A stretch of 64,000 nt of DNA from Archilochus colubris (lineage: Eukaryota > Chordata > Aves > Apodiformes > Trochilidae): contig CM041083.1 of NCBI GenBank assembly GCA_023079485.1, positions 156,754,552 to 156,818,551 of the forward strand, written 5' to 3'. Under the pieces are notes generated by a model, which was not told the origin of the DNA, searched no databases, and saw nothing but the letters and a program-made list of their open reading frames with translations. Shown here one piece after another: positions 1 through 11,308 of this stretch (positions are counted from its first letter, which is position 1; each line of letters opens with the position of its first letter). The translations under genes were made by a program, and so were the position numbers.

Positions 1-522
1 AGGTTTTAATTATACTGTGGAACTTGCTATGCATAACACAGGTGACAATTGCAGTACATATCTGTAACCCACAAAATAGCCCACATTCACCCAATGGACC
101 AATATCCATTTTTCTGAAGGGACACACAGGCCAAAATTTGCAGCTCATGCTCATGACTTAAGCCCATGCTTCATGCCTTAAAACTATTTCTATATTATAT
201 CTTCTCTGGTAAATTTATAACTGCATTGGTGCACCCCCACACAAGAGCTGATATCTTGGGAGATGTGAGCACAACTGCTGTACCTATGACCATGAGAAAT
301 CCTGAGGCTAATCCTCAGACTAATAATTTTTTTACCTAAAGCCCTGGAGGGCTCAGTCTAATAGACCTCACCACAGCAAACAGATCTCATGATAGCTGAG
401 CAAAGAGCAGTAAGAGCTCTTCTTAGCTGGGCTTTAGCCTGAACATGCTGACACAAGTGCTAATGCTGTCATAGCACTGAGCAACAGAGTAGAACATGGC
501 AGGGGTTTAATCCCCCCTCCCC

Positions 523-546
<24 letters not shown>
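523..546. repeat. poly-T run, 24 bases
   Basis: An uninterrupted run of 24 T directly follows a C-rich stretch (CCCCCCTCCCC type). Read on the minus strand it is an A24 run, which could be the tail of an old retroposed sequence. No retroposon body was recognised beside it. Confidence 0.9.
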
Positions 547-553
<7 letters not shown>

Positions 554-2337
554 TTTCCAGTGAAAAAATCCCTTTAGTTTCCTGTTTTTTTTTCATAAAA
601 AGTAGGAAAATGCAGTTGTAGTTGAAGATCCAAGGTTGAGAAAGATTTGTAGCTGCACAATCATATTGCTGAACATAATTGACCACTCATTTTTCTTTAT
701 TCCCAGGTTGTTCCGTTCCTGAACTACTCATAAATAATCACATCAATCACATCTCTGTAGCAGTAAGTGCCACAGACAGAGAGGTGCAGAAAATCTTAGC
801 TTTTCAGCTTGCTTTTACATAGTCTCTTACATGAAGAGAAACCTTTTTATCTTGTCACCGTACACCCACTGCGACAGTCTACTTCGCTTTTTTTGTGATA
901 CCACAATACCACAATAAATGTCTTCCCAAAATGGACCCTTTTTCTCCTTTGCACCTGAGTAGTTGCTTTGTACCACTCAAATACGTCATATGATGATCTA
1001 TAAGAATTTACAGAGAATCGTCCATACAAATAAGGTTTAAATGTGTCCTAATATTTAAGAAGAATGACTGAAAGGGGTTTTATTTAAGACTCTTTTATGC
1101 ATTTATCCTCTTGAAATCTGCAAAGGCTCTAGTTGTAAATGCCTCATCATTCAACAGTTTTTTTCATGTATTCTGTTTTCTTATTTAAAAGAATAGAGTG
1201 TAATGTTCAAATTAATATTTCTTTTTACAAAAATATAAAAAATACATGCAACATTGTTATGAGAGCTGTTGTTAGAAACATCACAGAGAGATAATTCCAT
1301 TGTTATAGAAGAAAATCTATTTTTTTTTTTTATCCAGGCAAGTTTTTCAAGCTAAATATTGTGCAAAAAGTAAAGTATTAGCTTTTGTAATATATACATG
1401 CATAGATTTTTGCTAAGATCCTGCATTTATCAAAACTATTTTAACAATAATTCTACCAAAAATGCAGCAAGCAATGTCAAAGGTCTGTATGATTTTTTTT
1501 TAGAAGGAGATTTCTCAATTAGCTAATATAAATCTAAGCCATGAACACACTGAGCTTCTCTAAGTTCTTCCTAGACTCTAAAGAGGAAAAAAAAGAGTAT
1601 CCAGTCTCCTTTGCAGGTGGGGGAAGGGGAAGAGAGGAGGACAGAGAAGGATTATGCCACAAGCTCTCTCAGAGTATTTGCCTGAGGTCTCCCTGTAAAT
1701 ATCTTTTCTAAAAACATTAATTAATGAACTAAAGTAGAGTAGGACTGGGACAATGTGCCCGTGCTATGTGATTTCCTTATTTATATCTTTTTTTGACTGG
1801 AATTTGCAATAAATGTGTCTCATTTTTTTGTTTGCTTTTGTTTTTATTATAGTAAATGTTCAGCATTTTGTGTCATGATGGGAATTTTAATGAATGCAAA
1901 ACAAAAGCATTAGTGAGGGGTAATTCCCAGTATATGAATCAGGTAGGTACATGTATTCATTAGCACTGATTACTAACACTCTTTCATGCTATTGTACATC
2001 GTAATGTGGGTCAATCAGATGCACCACAAAAAGACTTATAAAAGAGTTACTGACACTTTTCATGTTCACTTCCAACTCTGGGTTGATCCAAAGTTTGTTC
2101 ACAAAAATGCTGGTGTAATCTTAGACCAGAACACCAGAGCTTCCACTCTCTTTTTCACAAGTACAGCCCTCTTGAGGGGTTTAGAAATGTAAGTGCCCAG
2201 AAAAAATAGGTCCTGAAAAGAGTCTGCTCTGAACAGCAACCTTTACACATGTCACAAGTGAAGGAATGTTTGTGCCTACCCATGGGGAATTAACTACTTC
2301 CCCTTGCAGCCTGGCCACTTCAAAGATAAAGTAGCAG

Positions 2338-2402
2338 CTTTTTTTCTTTTTTTTCTTTTTTTCTCTTTTCTTTTTTCTTTTTTTTTTTTTCCTTTTTCCT
2401 TC
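2338..2402. repeat. pyrimidine tract (T-rich with scattered C)
   Basis: About 65 bases containing only T and C, mostly T runs of 4-14 broken by single C. This is a low-complexity polypyrimidine/polypurine tract with no visible gene beside it. Confidence 0.9.
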
Positions 2403-2602
2403 GGGCTGTTGACATCAACAACAGGTATGCAGTGTTGATGAGTGCAGTTTATTTTCTAACAGACTTCAGAAATCAAAGAAATCCCAACAGAGTGGCAGAA
2501 AAAATCACACATTCAACATATAATATAAAATATTGCTGGAATCTCAGTAAAAATCACTGTCAGTAGAAGCAGCACAATCTCAAAGACAGAGACCTTTTTG
2601 TC

Positions 2603-2630
2603 AGAGGCATAAGAGGCCATAAGAGGCATA
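2603..2630. repeat. short tandem repeat, three 9-10 bp units
   Basis: Three consecutive copies of AGAGGCATA / AGAGGCCATA / AGAGGCATA. The middle unit carries an extra C, so the array is slightly imperfect. It is probably a slippage product. Confidence 0.8.
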
Positions 2631-5600
2631 ATTGTACTTAGTGTTACCCTTTTGATTTCAGTCAGATCATGTTTTAGGTGAGTTTAACAGTTATCCCTTT
2701 GACACAACTTCTTTTTTGCCTCCTGCATGGATATAACATAGCACTGATGCTCTTTTGCTCTTTCCTTTTTTTTTTTTTTCATTTCTGAGTTCCAAATTCC
2801 TTTAATGCATATTGTTAATATATTTTTTATTTAAAAAGTAGATATTTTCCTTAAGAAAATCATCACAAACTGAATGAAAAAATACTTCTATGCATAATGA
2901 CTTAAACCCTTCCTGTTGCTGACTGGTTGCTCAAGGATGTTCACCAACATTTCTCAGTCTAAGGTCATCTCTGGCTTTGGATGCTGAATTCTGAGAATTT
3001 GGCAGTGTTACCACTGAATTTCATGTTTCTCAGAGCTGTTTATGACAGAAATGTGCTAAATAACACAAATGTTTTGGCCAAGACGATATTTAGGACTATG
3101 TAAAGTCATTTTCTCACCAACAGCTCTTCTTAAGTTGAACAGGCTTTTCTCCTCCCTGGGAGAGCCCACTTCCAACAGCTGTTGGATCTAACACATCCCA
3201 ATGAACCAAGCTCACTTTAGCATCCTGCCTCTGGCAGTAACCAGCTTAAGATGAAGAAGGATGGTAATGATGATGGCTTCTACAGATCTAGCAATTATAT
3301 GCCATGGTACACAAGCAGTTGTAATTTATTTCTGATCTGTATGTTCTTCCACACCTTGATGCACAAACAAGGTCCTCCTGCACTAAATGGTCTCCAGTTA
3401 CAGTGACCTCCAGTTGTAACTCATAGGGCTTCATCTGCTTACATATGTATAAAAAGTTGTTCTTCAGGTTTTACCTAGCTTCTTCTCTGGACATTTTCAA
3501 ATTGCTGCTTAATTGGATTTGACTCTACTGCCCCAAAGGATAAATTAACAAGGACTTTCATGATGTAGTTCCTATCTGTTAATGTTATTAAATATGCTAT
3601 TAATTTCTATTAATCTACTAATAGAAAATGTGGGGGTTTTACCCAGTCTTGTTCAGACAGTATCTCATTTGTCTTGGCTTTCTGCAGTAGCAACTGCAGC
3701 TATGAGCTCTTTAAATTCTCAGTGTTCCCCTTCTATTTGGATGAATAATTCCATAGCTTGGAATTTTTTTGAAGAAAGAAATCTCCCTGGGTTTTTCAAA
3801 TGTTTTTCTCTAAGTAATAGATGCATACAGATGAACTGCTCAAAAGCATTTAAGTGTTTCAACAGCTAAACCTGAAAACTACTGCTGCCAAGTTCTTGGA
3901 CCTTTTTATATATCCAGCATCCCCACCAAAAGTAGTAGGGAGAGTAGACATTTGACAAATAGCCCAAGCCCAGCTAGGTAGGATAAAATAGAAAATAAAG
4001 GAATGTGGTTTTGATGTTTTAACAGGTGATTGACCAGAAATATGCCAATGGGTATTTCAAAGGGTATATGATATGGAACATTTAACTCAAACTCGGACAG
4101 CTGTCCATTGTCTAAAGTTGTCTATGTTGGACAAGATGGAAGTTGGATCAGTGCCTTGTGGCACAGCATGGACTTGATACTCAACAATGGCTTAACCCTT
4201 CCATGGTTCTAGATGTTCTCAGTGGACACCTGACAAGAAGAAGGTTTAGAAGGCATGCAATGAGCCCAAATTTCTTAAGTTGTTCAGCATTTTAGAGGAA
4301 TTCTGAATAGTGGCATATAATTTAAATTTCCTGTTTTGAACAAAAGCTGTCCTAGATTCAGTGAGACCTTTGCTTAAGATATAGCTCTGGAGTTTGAGGA
4401 GTCAGTTACCCCACTCTACTTGTATATTGGTGGAAAAAAAATGACATCTTAGATAAATACATAGGTAAAGATCATAGAGTAGCTGACTTACTTGCTTAAA
4501 TATCTCTGAGGGCCCAAGCCACAGTTTCTATTTCTTCTTGATTTTGTCAATCTTGTTTCATCTTTAAGTTTATCTGATAATTACATTCATTCTCTAGACA
4601 AAAGCATAACATTTTCCAGTGCTATATCATTAATATTTACTTACTTATTTCTGCTTTTTTTTTTCTATAATGTACTTTGTTTCCTGATCAATATATGGCA
4701 TAAACCTTCTCATTTGCAATAGACGCCAAATTAACCTGAGGATGCAAATGGTCCTGCTTTTTTTCAGTAAATTATTCAAAAGACTTCAGAGATATTCCCA
4801 GAGGGTTAGGCTTATCGAATTTCTGAGTATCTTGCCAGTGAGTACAGGATAATTTGAATTGCATGTTTGATAACTTGTCAGCAGAAATGCTATAAAAAGA
4901 AGGCTGACAATAGAATCTTTGATGCAGGTCACTCCAGACAGAATAAAAATTAAATTAATCCAAATCATAGAATTTAGTCCAGGATCTCCGAATGATTTCT
5001 AGAAATCACAAGAAGCTGTGAAATCACAGTGAAGCTGGAGAGACATTTTTGCTTTTGAGTTGTTGAAATAATTCAGAATGGGACAAGTTCAGATTTAAAA
5101 ATTCACATCACTATTATTCTTTGGAGGTCTGATTCATAGATCAGTGAAAGCAGTACAAAGATTCCTTTTGCTTTTAGTGAACTTCAGATTGGTCCCTATG
5201 TGAACTGCAGGAGACATTATATCAGTGCAGATAGAGATAAGCATCCAAACGCCTTCACCATATTTACAGAAAAGGTAATACATCTATGTTTGAGAGTATT
5301 GAAACTGAATACTGTGACACTTTAGACTCTATGGTTAAAATAACTTTCTCTTATCAGAGTTTCTCTACTGTAACTTAGATCTTGATATTTATTTCCCTGG
5401 TAGCCAGCTCTGACCATGTTCCTACATTTCCTAAGCCCTTAGTGACTGAGCCACTTACTTGCATCATAAATGCATTCACCCCTGATGAAGGTTCTGTGAG
5501 TTTTTAGGAGCTAACCTTCAGGCTTCTCTGAATCCAGACTTTGAAACTTTGCAACAGCACGTAAAGAGAGAGGATAAAGAAAGATTTCTTTATTTTTCCA

Positions 5601-5954
5601 CATGTCCAGACACTTCTGGCCCCAAACCATAAGTTCAGTGGTCCTCTCCCCTAATGTGAGTGGAGAAGTGGGAGATGGAGCATACTTAGGATGGGCAGAA
5701 CACAAAGAGATGGGAAGCAGTATATCTACATCACACCTCTTCCAGTCAGGTTGGCTGAGGTTTACCAATTAAGAATGTTCGCATTGAACTAGACTGGTTT
5801 TGAAGTATAATGTAACTGGTATTACCACCCCAGTTTCTAAATCACACTTAAGCTGACAACCATGAGGCTTCTTCTGTGCATTACTGCTGCAATAAAAAGC
5901 ATCTTGTAACAGCCTGACTTTCTAGAAAACAAACAGAGGCCTGAGAGGTAAATA

Positions 5955-5971
5955 AGGCCCCTTAGGGGCCT
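5955..5971. repeat. GC-rich near-perfect palindrome
   Basis: AGGCCCC and GGGGCCT are perfect reverse complements separated by TTA. The 17-base element is notably GC-rich for its surroundings. It is too short and isolated to assign a function. Confidence 0.75.
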
Positions 5972-6584
5972 GTAAGGGCTCCTTGCATGTGGAGAGACCT
6001 CCTATACACAGTTTAAGGGGAGGTAGATCTGGGTACTGTAAAGTCAGTTTATAATGAAGCACCCTATCTAAATATAGAAGACCTGGAAAAAAGCCACTTA
6101 TCCTTTAATTCATATTTCAGTGGCTATGTTTTCTTAGAAGGAAAAGGGTTGGAAATTGTTGCTTCATTTTTAACATTAGAGGTAAAATGCCATTTCTTAT
6201 TGAAGATACTTGTGGTAGTGGTTTGGTTATACATAGTGCCAAGCAAGGCAGAATTAATCCCCATATCTTGTTACTTCCTTCTAGCTTTTCTCTTTATCTG
6301 TGGTTTACTTTGATTTGCAGAGTCCTTGAAGCATAGCTCATCTCTTTGTGAGTATCCGGAGAGATCTTAATATTTTATAGATGTTACCACAAATAGCTTT
6401 TCTTTCTCCTTTGTTTTAGAGGAGACCCATCAGCAAAGTGTGGTTTAAGAGAAGGTAATATACCTGGGTCATTTATTTTCCATGGCAAGATTCCAAAACA
6501 GGGCTGTCTACTGCTTTTTAGTTTTCAGTTTCTTGCTAGTCATTAACTGCTTTTATGAAAAGATCATTAAATCCGGTTAAATCC

Positions 6585-7580
6585 AATTGGTGGCAGGTCA
6601 CAAACAGTGTTCCCCAGGGCTCAGGTTTTGTCCATCATCTTTATCTTAAACATCATCTTTGTCGATGGTCTTAATAAGGGGATCAAGTGCACCCTCACTG
6701 AGTTTCAGGATGGTACTAAGTTGGTTGGGAGCATTGATCTGCCTGAGGGTTGGAAGACTCTACAGCAAGACCTGATCAGGTTGGATCAATGGGCCAAGGC
6801 CAATGTTATGAAGTTCAACCAGGCCAAGTATTTGGTCCTGTATTTCAGTCACAACAACCCCATGTGATACCACAGACTTGGGGAAGAGTGATTAGAAAAC
6901 TGCACGGCAGAAGAGGACCTGGGGGCTTGCTGACAGATGGTTGAACGTGAGCCAGCAGTGTGCCCAGATGGCCAAGAAGGCCAATGGCAACCTGTTCTGT
7001 ATAAGAACAGTGTGGCCAGCAGGACTGGAGAGGTGACTGTGCCCCTGTACTCTTCACTGATGGGGCCACACCTCGAGTACTGTGTTCAGTCCCTCACTGC
7101 AAGAAGGACACTGAAGTGCTGGAGTCTGTCCACAGAAGAGCAACAAAGATGGTGAAGGGTCTGGAGCACAAGTTTTACAAGAAGCAGCTGAGGGAACTGG
7201 GATTGTTCAGTCTAGAAAAGAGGAGGTTGAGTGGAGACCTTCTTACTCTCAAAAACTACCTAGCAGAGGTTGTAGCAAGATGGGGTTGGTCTCTTCTCCC
7301 ACATCACCAGTGACAGGATGAAAGGAAATGGTCTCCACAAGGGGATGTTCTGATTGGATATTAGAAAAAAAATATTTATGGAGAGAGTGGTCAAGCATTG
7401 AAACAGGCTTCCCAGGGAAGTGGTAGAGTCACCATCCCTAGAGGTGTTAAAAACGTGTGGACATGGCATTTGAGGACATGGTTTAGTTGGCTTGTGGTGT
7501 TGAGTTGATGGTTGGACTTGATTAAGCTAGATTTCCTTCCCAACCTTAATGATTGTATGTATTTTATTCTATGAATTCTA
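6585..7580 (+). mobile_element. CR1 LINE fragment, RT C-terminal half to 3' end, degraded
   Basis: A 5'-truncated sense-strand copy of an avian CR1 non-LTR retrotransposon. It begins inside the reverse transcriptase, at a stretch corresponding to the conserved VPQGS block. It runs through the catalytic region, the ORF2 C-terminal half ([15 protein letters not shown] segment near 7116-7313) and the 3' end (PGKWW-type remnant near 7405-7430), and finishes in a decayed ATTCTATG repeat near 7560-7580. Several frameshifts and stops break ORF2, so it encodes nothing functional. Its 3' part resembles the copy at 52556-53007 more than the one at 48568-50563, suggesting a shared subfamily. Boundaries are approximate. 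Confidence 0.93.
6607..6867 (+). pseudogene. CR1 reverse-transcriptase remnant
   Basis: An 86-codon open frame inside the CR1 copy at 6585-7580. The frame FVDGLNKGIKCTLTEFQDGTKL corresponds to the RT palm around the F/YADD catalytic box. Here that box reads FQDG (residues 33-36, bases 6703-6714), so the two adjacent catalytic aspartates are not both present. The following DQWAKANVMKFNQAK stretch is the usual segment that follows in CR1 ORF2. The frame is short, lacks the rest of RT and the endonuclease, and is a molecular fossil rather than a gene. Its initiator ATG is incidental. Reading on past the stop requires frame changes (pieces at 6750-6944, 6937-7155 and 7116-7313). Confidence 0.85.
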
Positions 7581-7706
7581 TAACATGTGGTACCATTACT
7601 GAAATGAGACAAAAATAGAAAGTGTAAACCAAAACATGCATCTGGTTGTCTTTTAAAATCATTAGGATGCCTACGAGGCCCAAATTCCATAATTAAATGG
7701 CAAGGC

Positions 7707-7746
7707 AATTTTGATTATAGGAAGTAAATTTTGATTATAGGAAGTA
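7707..7746. repeat. perfect tandem duplication, 2 x 20 bp
   Basis: The unit AATTTTGATTATAGGAAGTA occurs twice, head to tail, without a mismatch. Perfect identity suggests a recent event. It lies about 125 bp downstream of the CR1 3' end and does not look like its target-site duplication. Confidence 0.95.
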
Positions 7747-7955
7747 ATTTCTTTGTAAAACATTCAAATATTCAAGCCTTCCCTACAGGTTTGGCCAGGG
7801 GGTGGAAGGGTGGAAAGGTTGGGAACTTTGGCTTGGTTTTGTGTTGTTTTTTTTCTAGAAGAGGAAATAAATGTCAAGAATAGAGCACCATAAGCTCATT
7901 TAAATGTTGCAGCCTGCATACATTATAACTAGAGTTGTTTCTCTCAGGAAGAAAG

Positions 7956-7968
7956 AAAAAAAAAAAAA
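7956..7968. repeat. poly-A run, 13 bases
   Basis: Uninterrupted A13 after GAAAG. No retroposon body was recognised upstream. Confidence 0.9.
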
Positions 7969-9470
7969 GCTTTTCAGTGTGCACCAGTTAAAAATCAATT
8001 ATATAAACTACAAAATTAGAGGTTCCCCTTTGGCTGGATACAGATAACCACAATTGCAGACCATATAAACAGTTCCTAACCCTCCTGTACGAACCAAATT
8101 TCTGTTTATTCCAACTATCAAAAGTGAACCCTCTCAGGGACTGTAAAAGGGATTATCAATACTGCCATGGTAAGTTTTATGTATGTGTGAAATAAGGTCA
8201 AACTGATAAAAGGCAGCAATATTTTTAAGGACTACTGATAACCAGAAGGATGAAGTAGTAAAGGAATTCATGTATATGTAGCCATGTTCAGCTAAAAGTA
8301 ATTATGATTCTCATTCCTCCACTTCTTGAAAGCATCTCTCTGAAGGACAGAACTTATGGAGTTGCTTAATTTGAAGTGCATGTTTCTCCTTGTGAAATCA
8401 ATGAATATAATAATCATGCTCCTAAAGTCAGTCCTGAAGTTAGGTATTAGCCTGAAAGCAGCAGATTTCAGTGCAAACCTCAGTATTTTTTCAAATCAAG
8501 CCCATGCCAGAATCTAATAGAAAAAGTATTTTCATCACTGTGACCAGGATCTGAAAGAAGAAAACATTTTTTTTTTATTTTGATTATTAGAGTAGTAGTT
8601 CAAGTTTGACAGAACTTTCCGCTACATGAAGTTAAAAATGGCTTCCATATCTAAAAGCCAATTTTCTCTTCAACTAATATACTAAACAAACAGACTTTGC
8701 TGCAAGGATAAAAACAATGGGACCCAATGCTCTTTTTCTTACACAAGGAACCTGCTTCCTAATGTGCTGCCTTTTGGTACAACATCCCACAGAGACAAAC
8801 CTGATATTTTTCTGCAAACATTCCTACTGAGTGCTATCCAGGTGTTCCTCAGATGACCCAGGAAGAAAGCATTATATTATTATTTTGTTATACTCAATTA
8901 AACTTGATTTCTGAGCCAATCAGGGGTCATGTGTGTGGGCTTCATATCTGGTGATCCTAAATCCCATCAATTAATAATGTACACTGAACCTTTCTCTTAG
9001 AATAATTTACACAATGAACAAAAGAATGCCATTTACAAAAAACATAAGAACCTATTTCTACTGTATGCTATTCCATCCTCTCTTATCTAGCCACTTTATC
9101 CACATGGATTTCTTCCAGAAGATAAATCTTTCAGTCAGGATTTCTTTATGAGCTGCAGCCCTTGTACTCTGTGCTGTATATCAAAATTTCAAGACAATTT
9201 TTGTTCTCTTGATTTTGTTAGACAATATAAAAGCTTAAAAAGAAAGAAACCTTAGATGTCTATTCATTCGAGTTACAAAAATATTTTGGGGTTGTTTTTG
9301 GTTTTTTTTTCTCCTCTCAACACAAATGAACAAGGTTACTCTGTGTATTATCTTAAATATGCAGAAAGTCCCAGATACTAGATCAATTTAACTATGTCAC
9401 TAAAAAGACATTAGATTGTTTGTAAATGTAGTCTTAAATCCACTGGTGATGCATCTTGGTAATTATTTAT

Positions 9471-9708
9471 TCATAGAACCATAGAATGTTAGCTTGGGAC
9501 CTTAAGGGTCACCTGGTCCAACCCTTCTAATATTGTTTGTGTGATATGTCTCAGCACCCCATCAAGATGAGACTTAAAACTTTCCAAAGTGGAGAAATCC
9601 ACCACTTCCCCTGGGAGACCATTCCAATGTCTGACTGTCCTCATAGTGACAATTTTTCCTCTTGTGTTCAAATGGAATCTCCCCAGGAGCATTACATTGA
9701 CTCATTGC
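9471..9708 (-). mobile_element. CR1 LINE 3' fragment, antisense
   Basis: It starts on the plus strand with TCATAGAACCATAGAATG, the inverted CR1 3' end, and continues antisense through the short 3' UTR into the ORF2 C-terminus. The 5' truncation point is near 9708. It resembles the antisense copy at 54968-55220 in 3'-end organisation (matching segments around 9570-9690 and 55060-55200), so both probably belong to one subfamily. Confidence 0.92.
9489..9692 (-). pseudogene. CR1 ORF2 C-terminal remnant
   Basis: A 67-codon minus-strand frame. The stretch [28 protein letters not shown] (residues about 20-47) matches the very conserved C-terminal end of the avian CR1 ORF2 polyprotein, with its characteristic WN-x-LP-x-EVV core and terminal F-K-x-x-LD. 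This part carries no catalytic residue. It is the best preserved coding piece of CR1 in the window but is truncated at its N-terminus, so it is a fossil. The annotated start is incidental. Confidence 0.88.
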
Positions 9709-10554
9709 ATTGATATTTGATGCTACACAAAGGATGATCTCTTAAAAGATCTATGAAAATTTGTCATAGTGAATCTTATATCTCCTTTAATGGAGTTTAA
9801 ATTTAAGGGTCATTTCCATTCAGATAGAGGGGTACATACTTCATCTTTCTCCTTCACTGAACTTTTCCCCTTCCTTTCCCTCAACCAGTATTTTTCTGCT
9901 ATTTTTAAAGTTCCTCTTCATTGATGACAATTAAGCAGTAGTTACTACAGATGGGTAAAAGTGACATTTTCTATTCTGTTGGAAATTCACATATTCTATC
10001 TTTCAAAGTCTTCATTTTCATGTATTCAAAACAAACAAGAAGCCTCTGCAAAATCCCAACCTGTCTAGAAATGCCTCCCCTACATATCTAAATTTAATTT
10101 CAATCAAGTTTGATATAAAATGCACCTCTCTGCATCTCTAAAATATTGCAGATGAATTGTTATTATTTCCAGTTGTGTCAGGTGGGCTGTGATGGTTTAC
10201 CAGGCAACAATTAAGACAACATACCTGCAAAGCTACAATCCTCACCAAACTCATTGCTCCTCAGAATCTCTGGCAAAGGCTCAGGGGGCAACGAGTTTCT
10301 CAGAAATCTGCATTTCCCTTTGTGTAGTTCTTGGAGGTCTGAGTTCCACTCTCATATCAAAGCTAACACGAAGGATCCATAACCAAACCCTCTGCAATCA
10401 TGGGCTCAGCACAAAAACATGGTGTGCACTAAAGCCAGTGAGCCTCACCTGTTGTCCTACCTGTGGGACACTGGGAGTAAATCCAACAGTGTTTTTGCAA
10501 ATAAAATAACTACAATCAATCAAACAGTGGAGAAAATTATGAGGAAAACTGACC
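9709..10554. other. noncoding DNA upstream of the deleted CR1
   Basis: Mostly unique AT-rich DNA. From about 10189 the composition becomes less AT-rich, and a 106-codon plus frame (10189-10509) is open. It has no domain that I recognise. It could be further 5' CR1 sequence too diverged to read, another repeat, or unique DNA. Confidence 0.5.
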
Positions 10555-10576
10555 TACTCTTGAATTTGACCTGCTC

Positions 10577-10837
10577 TTGACCTACTCGGCAGGAGCACAG
10601 GTGGTGTTTTCCTCAACTCCTTTACAGGCAGGGAATACTGAAAGGAATAGGAAAGCACACCTGATCAACAGGTGGCATAGAAGCTGGTGCCATAACTTGG
10701 ATTTCAAGTTCTTTGATCATGAAGATGTTTACATGGCACCAAACCTGCTGGCACAGGATGGTACAGAATTATCCAGGAAAGCAAAAAGGATTTTTGGCTG
10801 GGAGTTGATAGGGTTCATTGGCAGGGCTTTAAATTAG
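10577..10837 (+). pseudogene. CR1 ORF1 C-terminal remnant (esterase-like domain end)
   Basis: An 86-codon frame ending in a stop after RALN. Visible landmarks are AQVVFSS (residues 7-13), ERNRKAHLINRW (22-33), FKFFDHEDVYMAPNLLAQDGTELS (43-66) and a terminal GFIGRALN. CR1-type ORF1 proteins are reported to carry an SGNH-like esterase domain, and the DG-x-HLS segment would supply its last catalytic Asp/His block. Here residues 61-64 are DGTE, so the His position holds Glu and activity would be unlikely even in a complete protein. The upstream nucleophile and oxyanion blocks are not readable. The start at this position is a TTG inside a longer degraded frame, not a real initiation site. The family assignment is firm and the esterase interpretation is moderate. 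Confidence 0.75.
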
Positions 10838-11107
10838 GTCTGAAGGGGGGAGTGGATAAAACTGTGGCCACTAGAGATGAACCTAGGGATGGCATGGTGA
10901 TGCTAAGGGTGAAACCAATAGCTCAACCCAAGAAAAGCTTTTACTTCACTAAAGACAGAGCCACTAAGAGATGCCCTGGGTCTGGAAGAGAATCACAGAC
11001 CAACAGGAAGATGTGTGTGCAGATAGATATAAGCCCTGCCAGTAAGGCTGCTTCAAAGGGGCACACCTCAAATGCCTCTATGCAAACACATGAAGCATGG
11101 GTAATAA

Positions 11108-11308
11108 ATGAGTTATCCTTGTTTTTGTCTTCAGGGCTATGGTGTTATTGGCATCACTGAGATGTGGTGGGACAGTTCCTATGACTGGAGGGTGGGGATG
11201 GCTGAGTATAAACTGCTTAGAAAGGACAGGACAGGCAAAAGAGGAGGGGGTGTCACCTTCTGCCAATGCCCAGCTGGATTATATGAATCTCTGCCTGGGG
11301 ATGGATGA
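11108..11308 (+). pseudogene. CR1 ORF2 endonuclease N-terminal remnant
   Basis: A 66-codon frame with GYGVIGITEMWWDSSYDW (residues 10-27) and YKLLRKDRTGKRGGGV (34-49). These match the start of the APE-type endonuclease of avian CR1 ORF2, in which the Glu of ITE-x-WWD (residue 18) is a metal-binding active-site residue and is kept here. The frame stops soon after at GDG, and the element itself jumps to its 3' end about 90 bp later, so the catalytic His/Asp part of the nuclease is absent. The preceding frame 10852-11160 covers the ORF1-ORF2 spacer in another frame, showing at least one frameshift. Confidence 0.85.

Larger units (their letters stand above)
1..6584. other. AT-rich noncoding DNA, no gene seen
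   Basis: Unique-looking AT-rich DNA. The open frames here (at most 95 codons, 3582-3869 plus) have no recognisable domain and lie at chance length. The stretch holds T-rich tracts at 523-546, 1320-1331, 2338-2402 and 2767-2780, a threefold 9-10 bp repeat at 2603-2630 and a GC palindrome at 5955-5971. No CR1, exon or RNA gene was recognised. Confidence 0.6.
7581..9470. other. noncoding DNA between CR1 copies
   Basis: Nothing gene-like was seen. It contains a perfect 20-bp tandem duplication (7707-7746), a G-rich stretch at about 7795-7825, an A13 run at 7956-7968 and scattered T runs. Confidence 0.6.

Noticed and set aside
4963..4990. AATCATAGAATTTAGTCCAGGA, similar to a CR1 3' end
   Set aside because: Only one repeat unit and no downstream CR1 sequence.
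7795..7825. G-rich stretch as a G-quadruplex
   Set aside because: Only three G runs of three or more; it does not meet the strict four-run rule.
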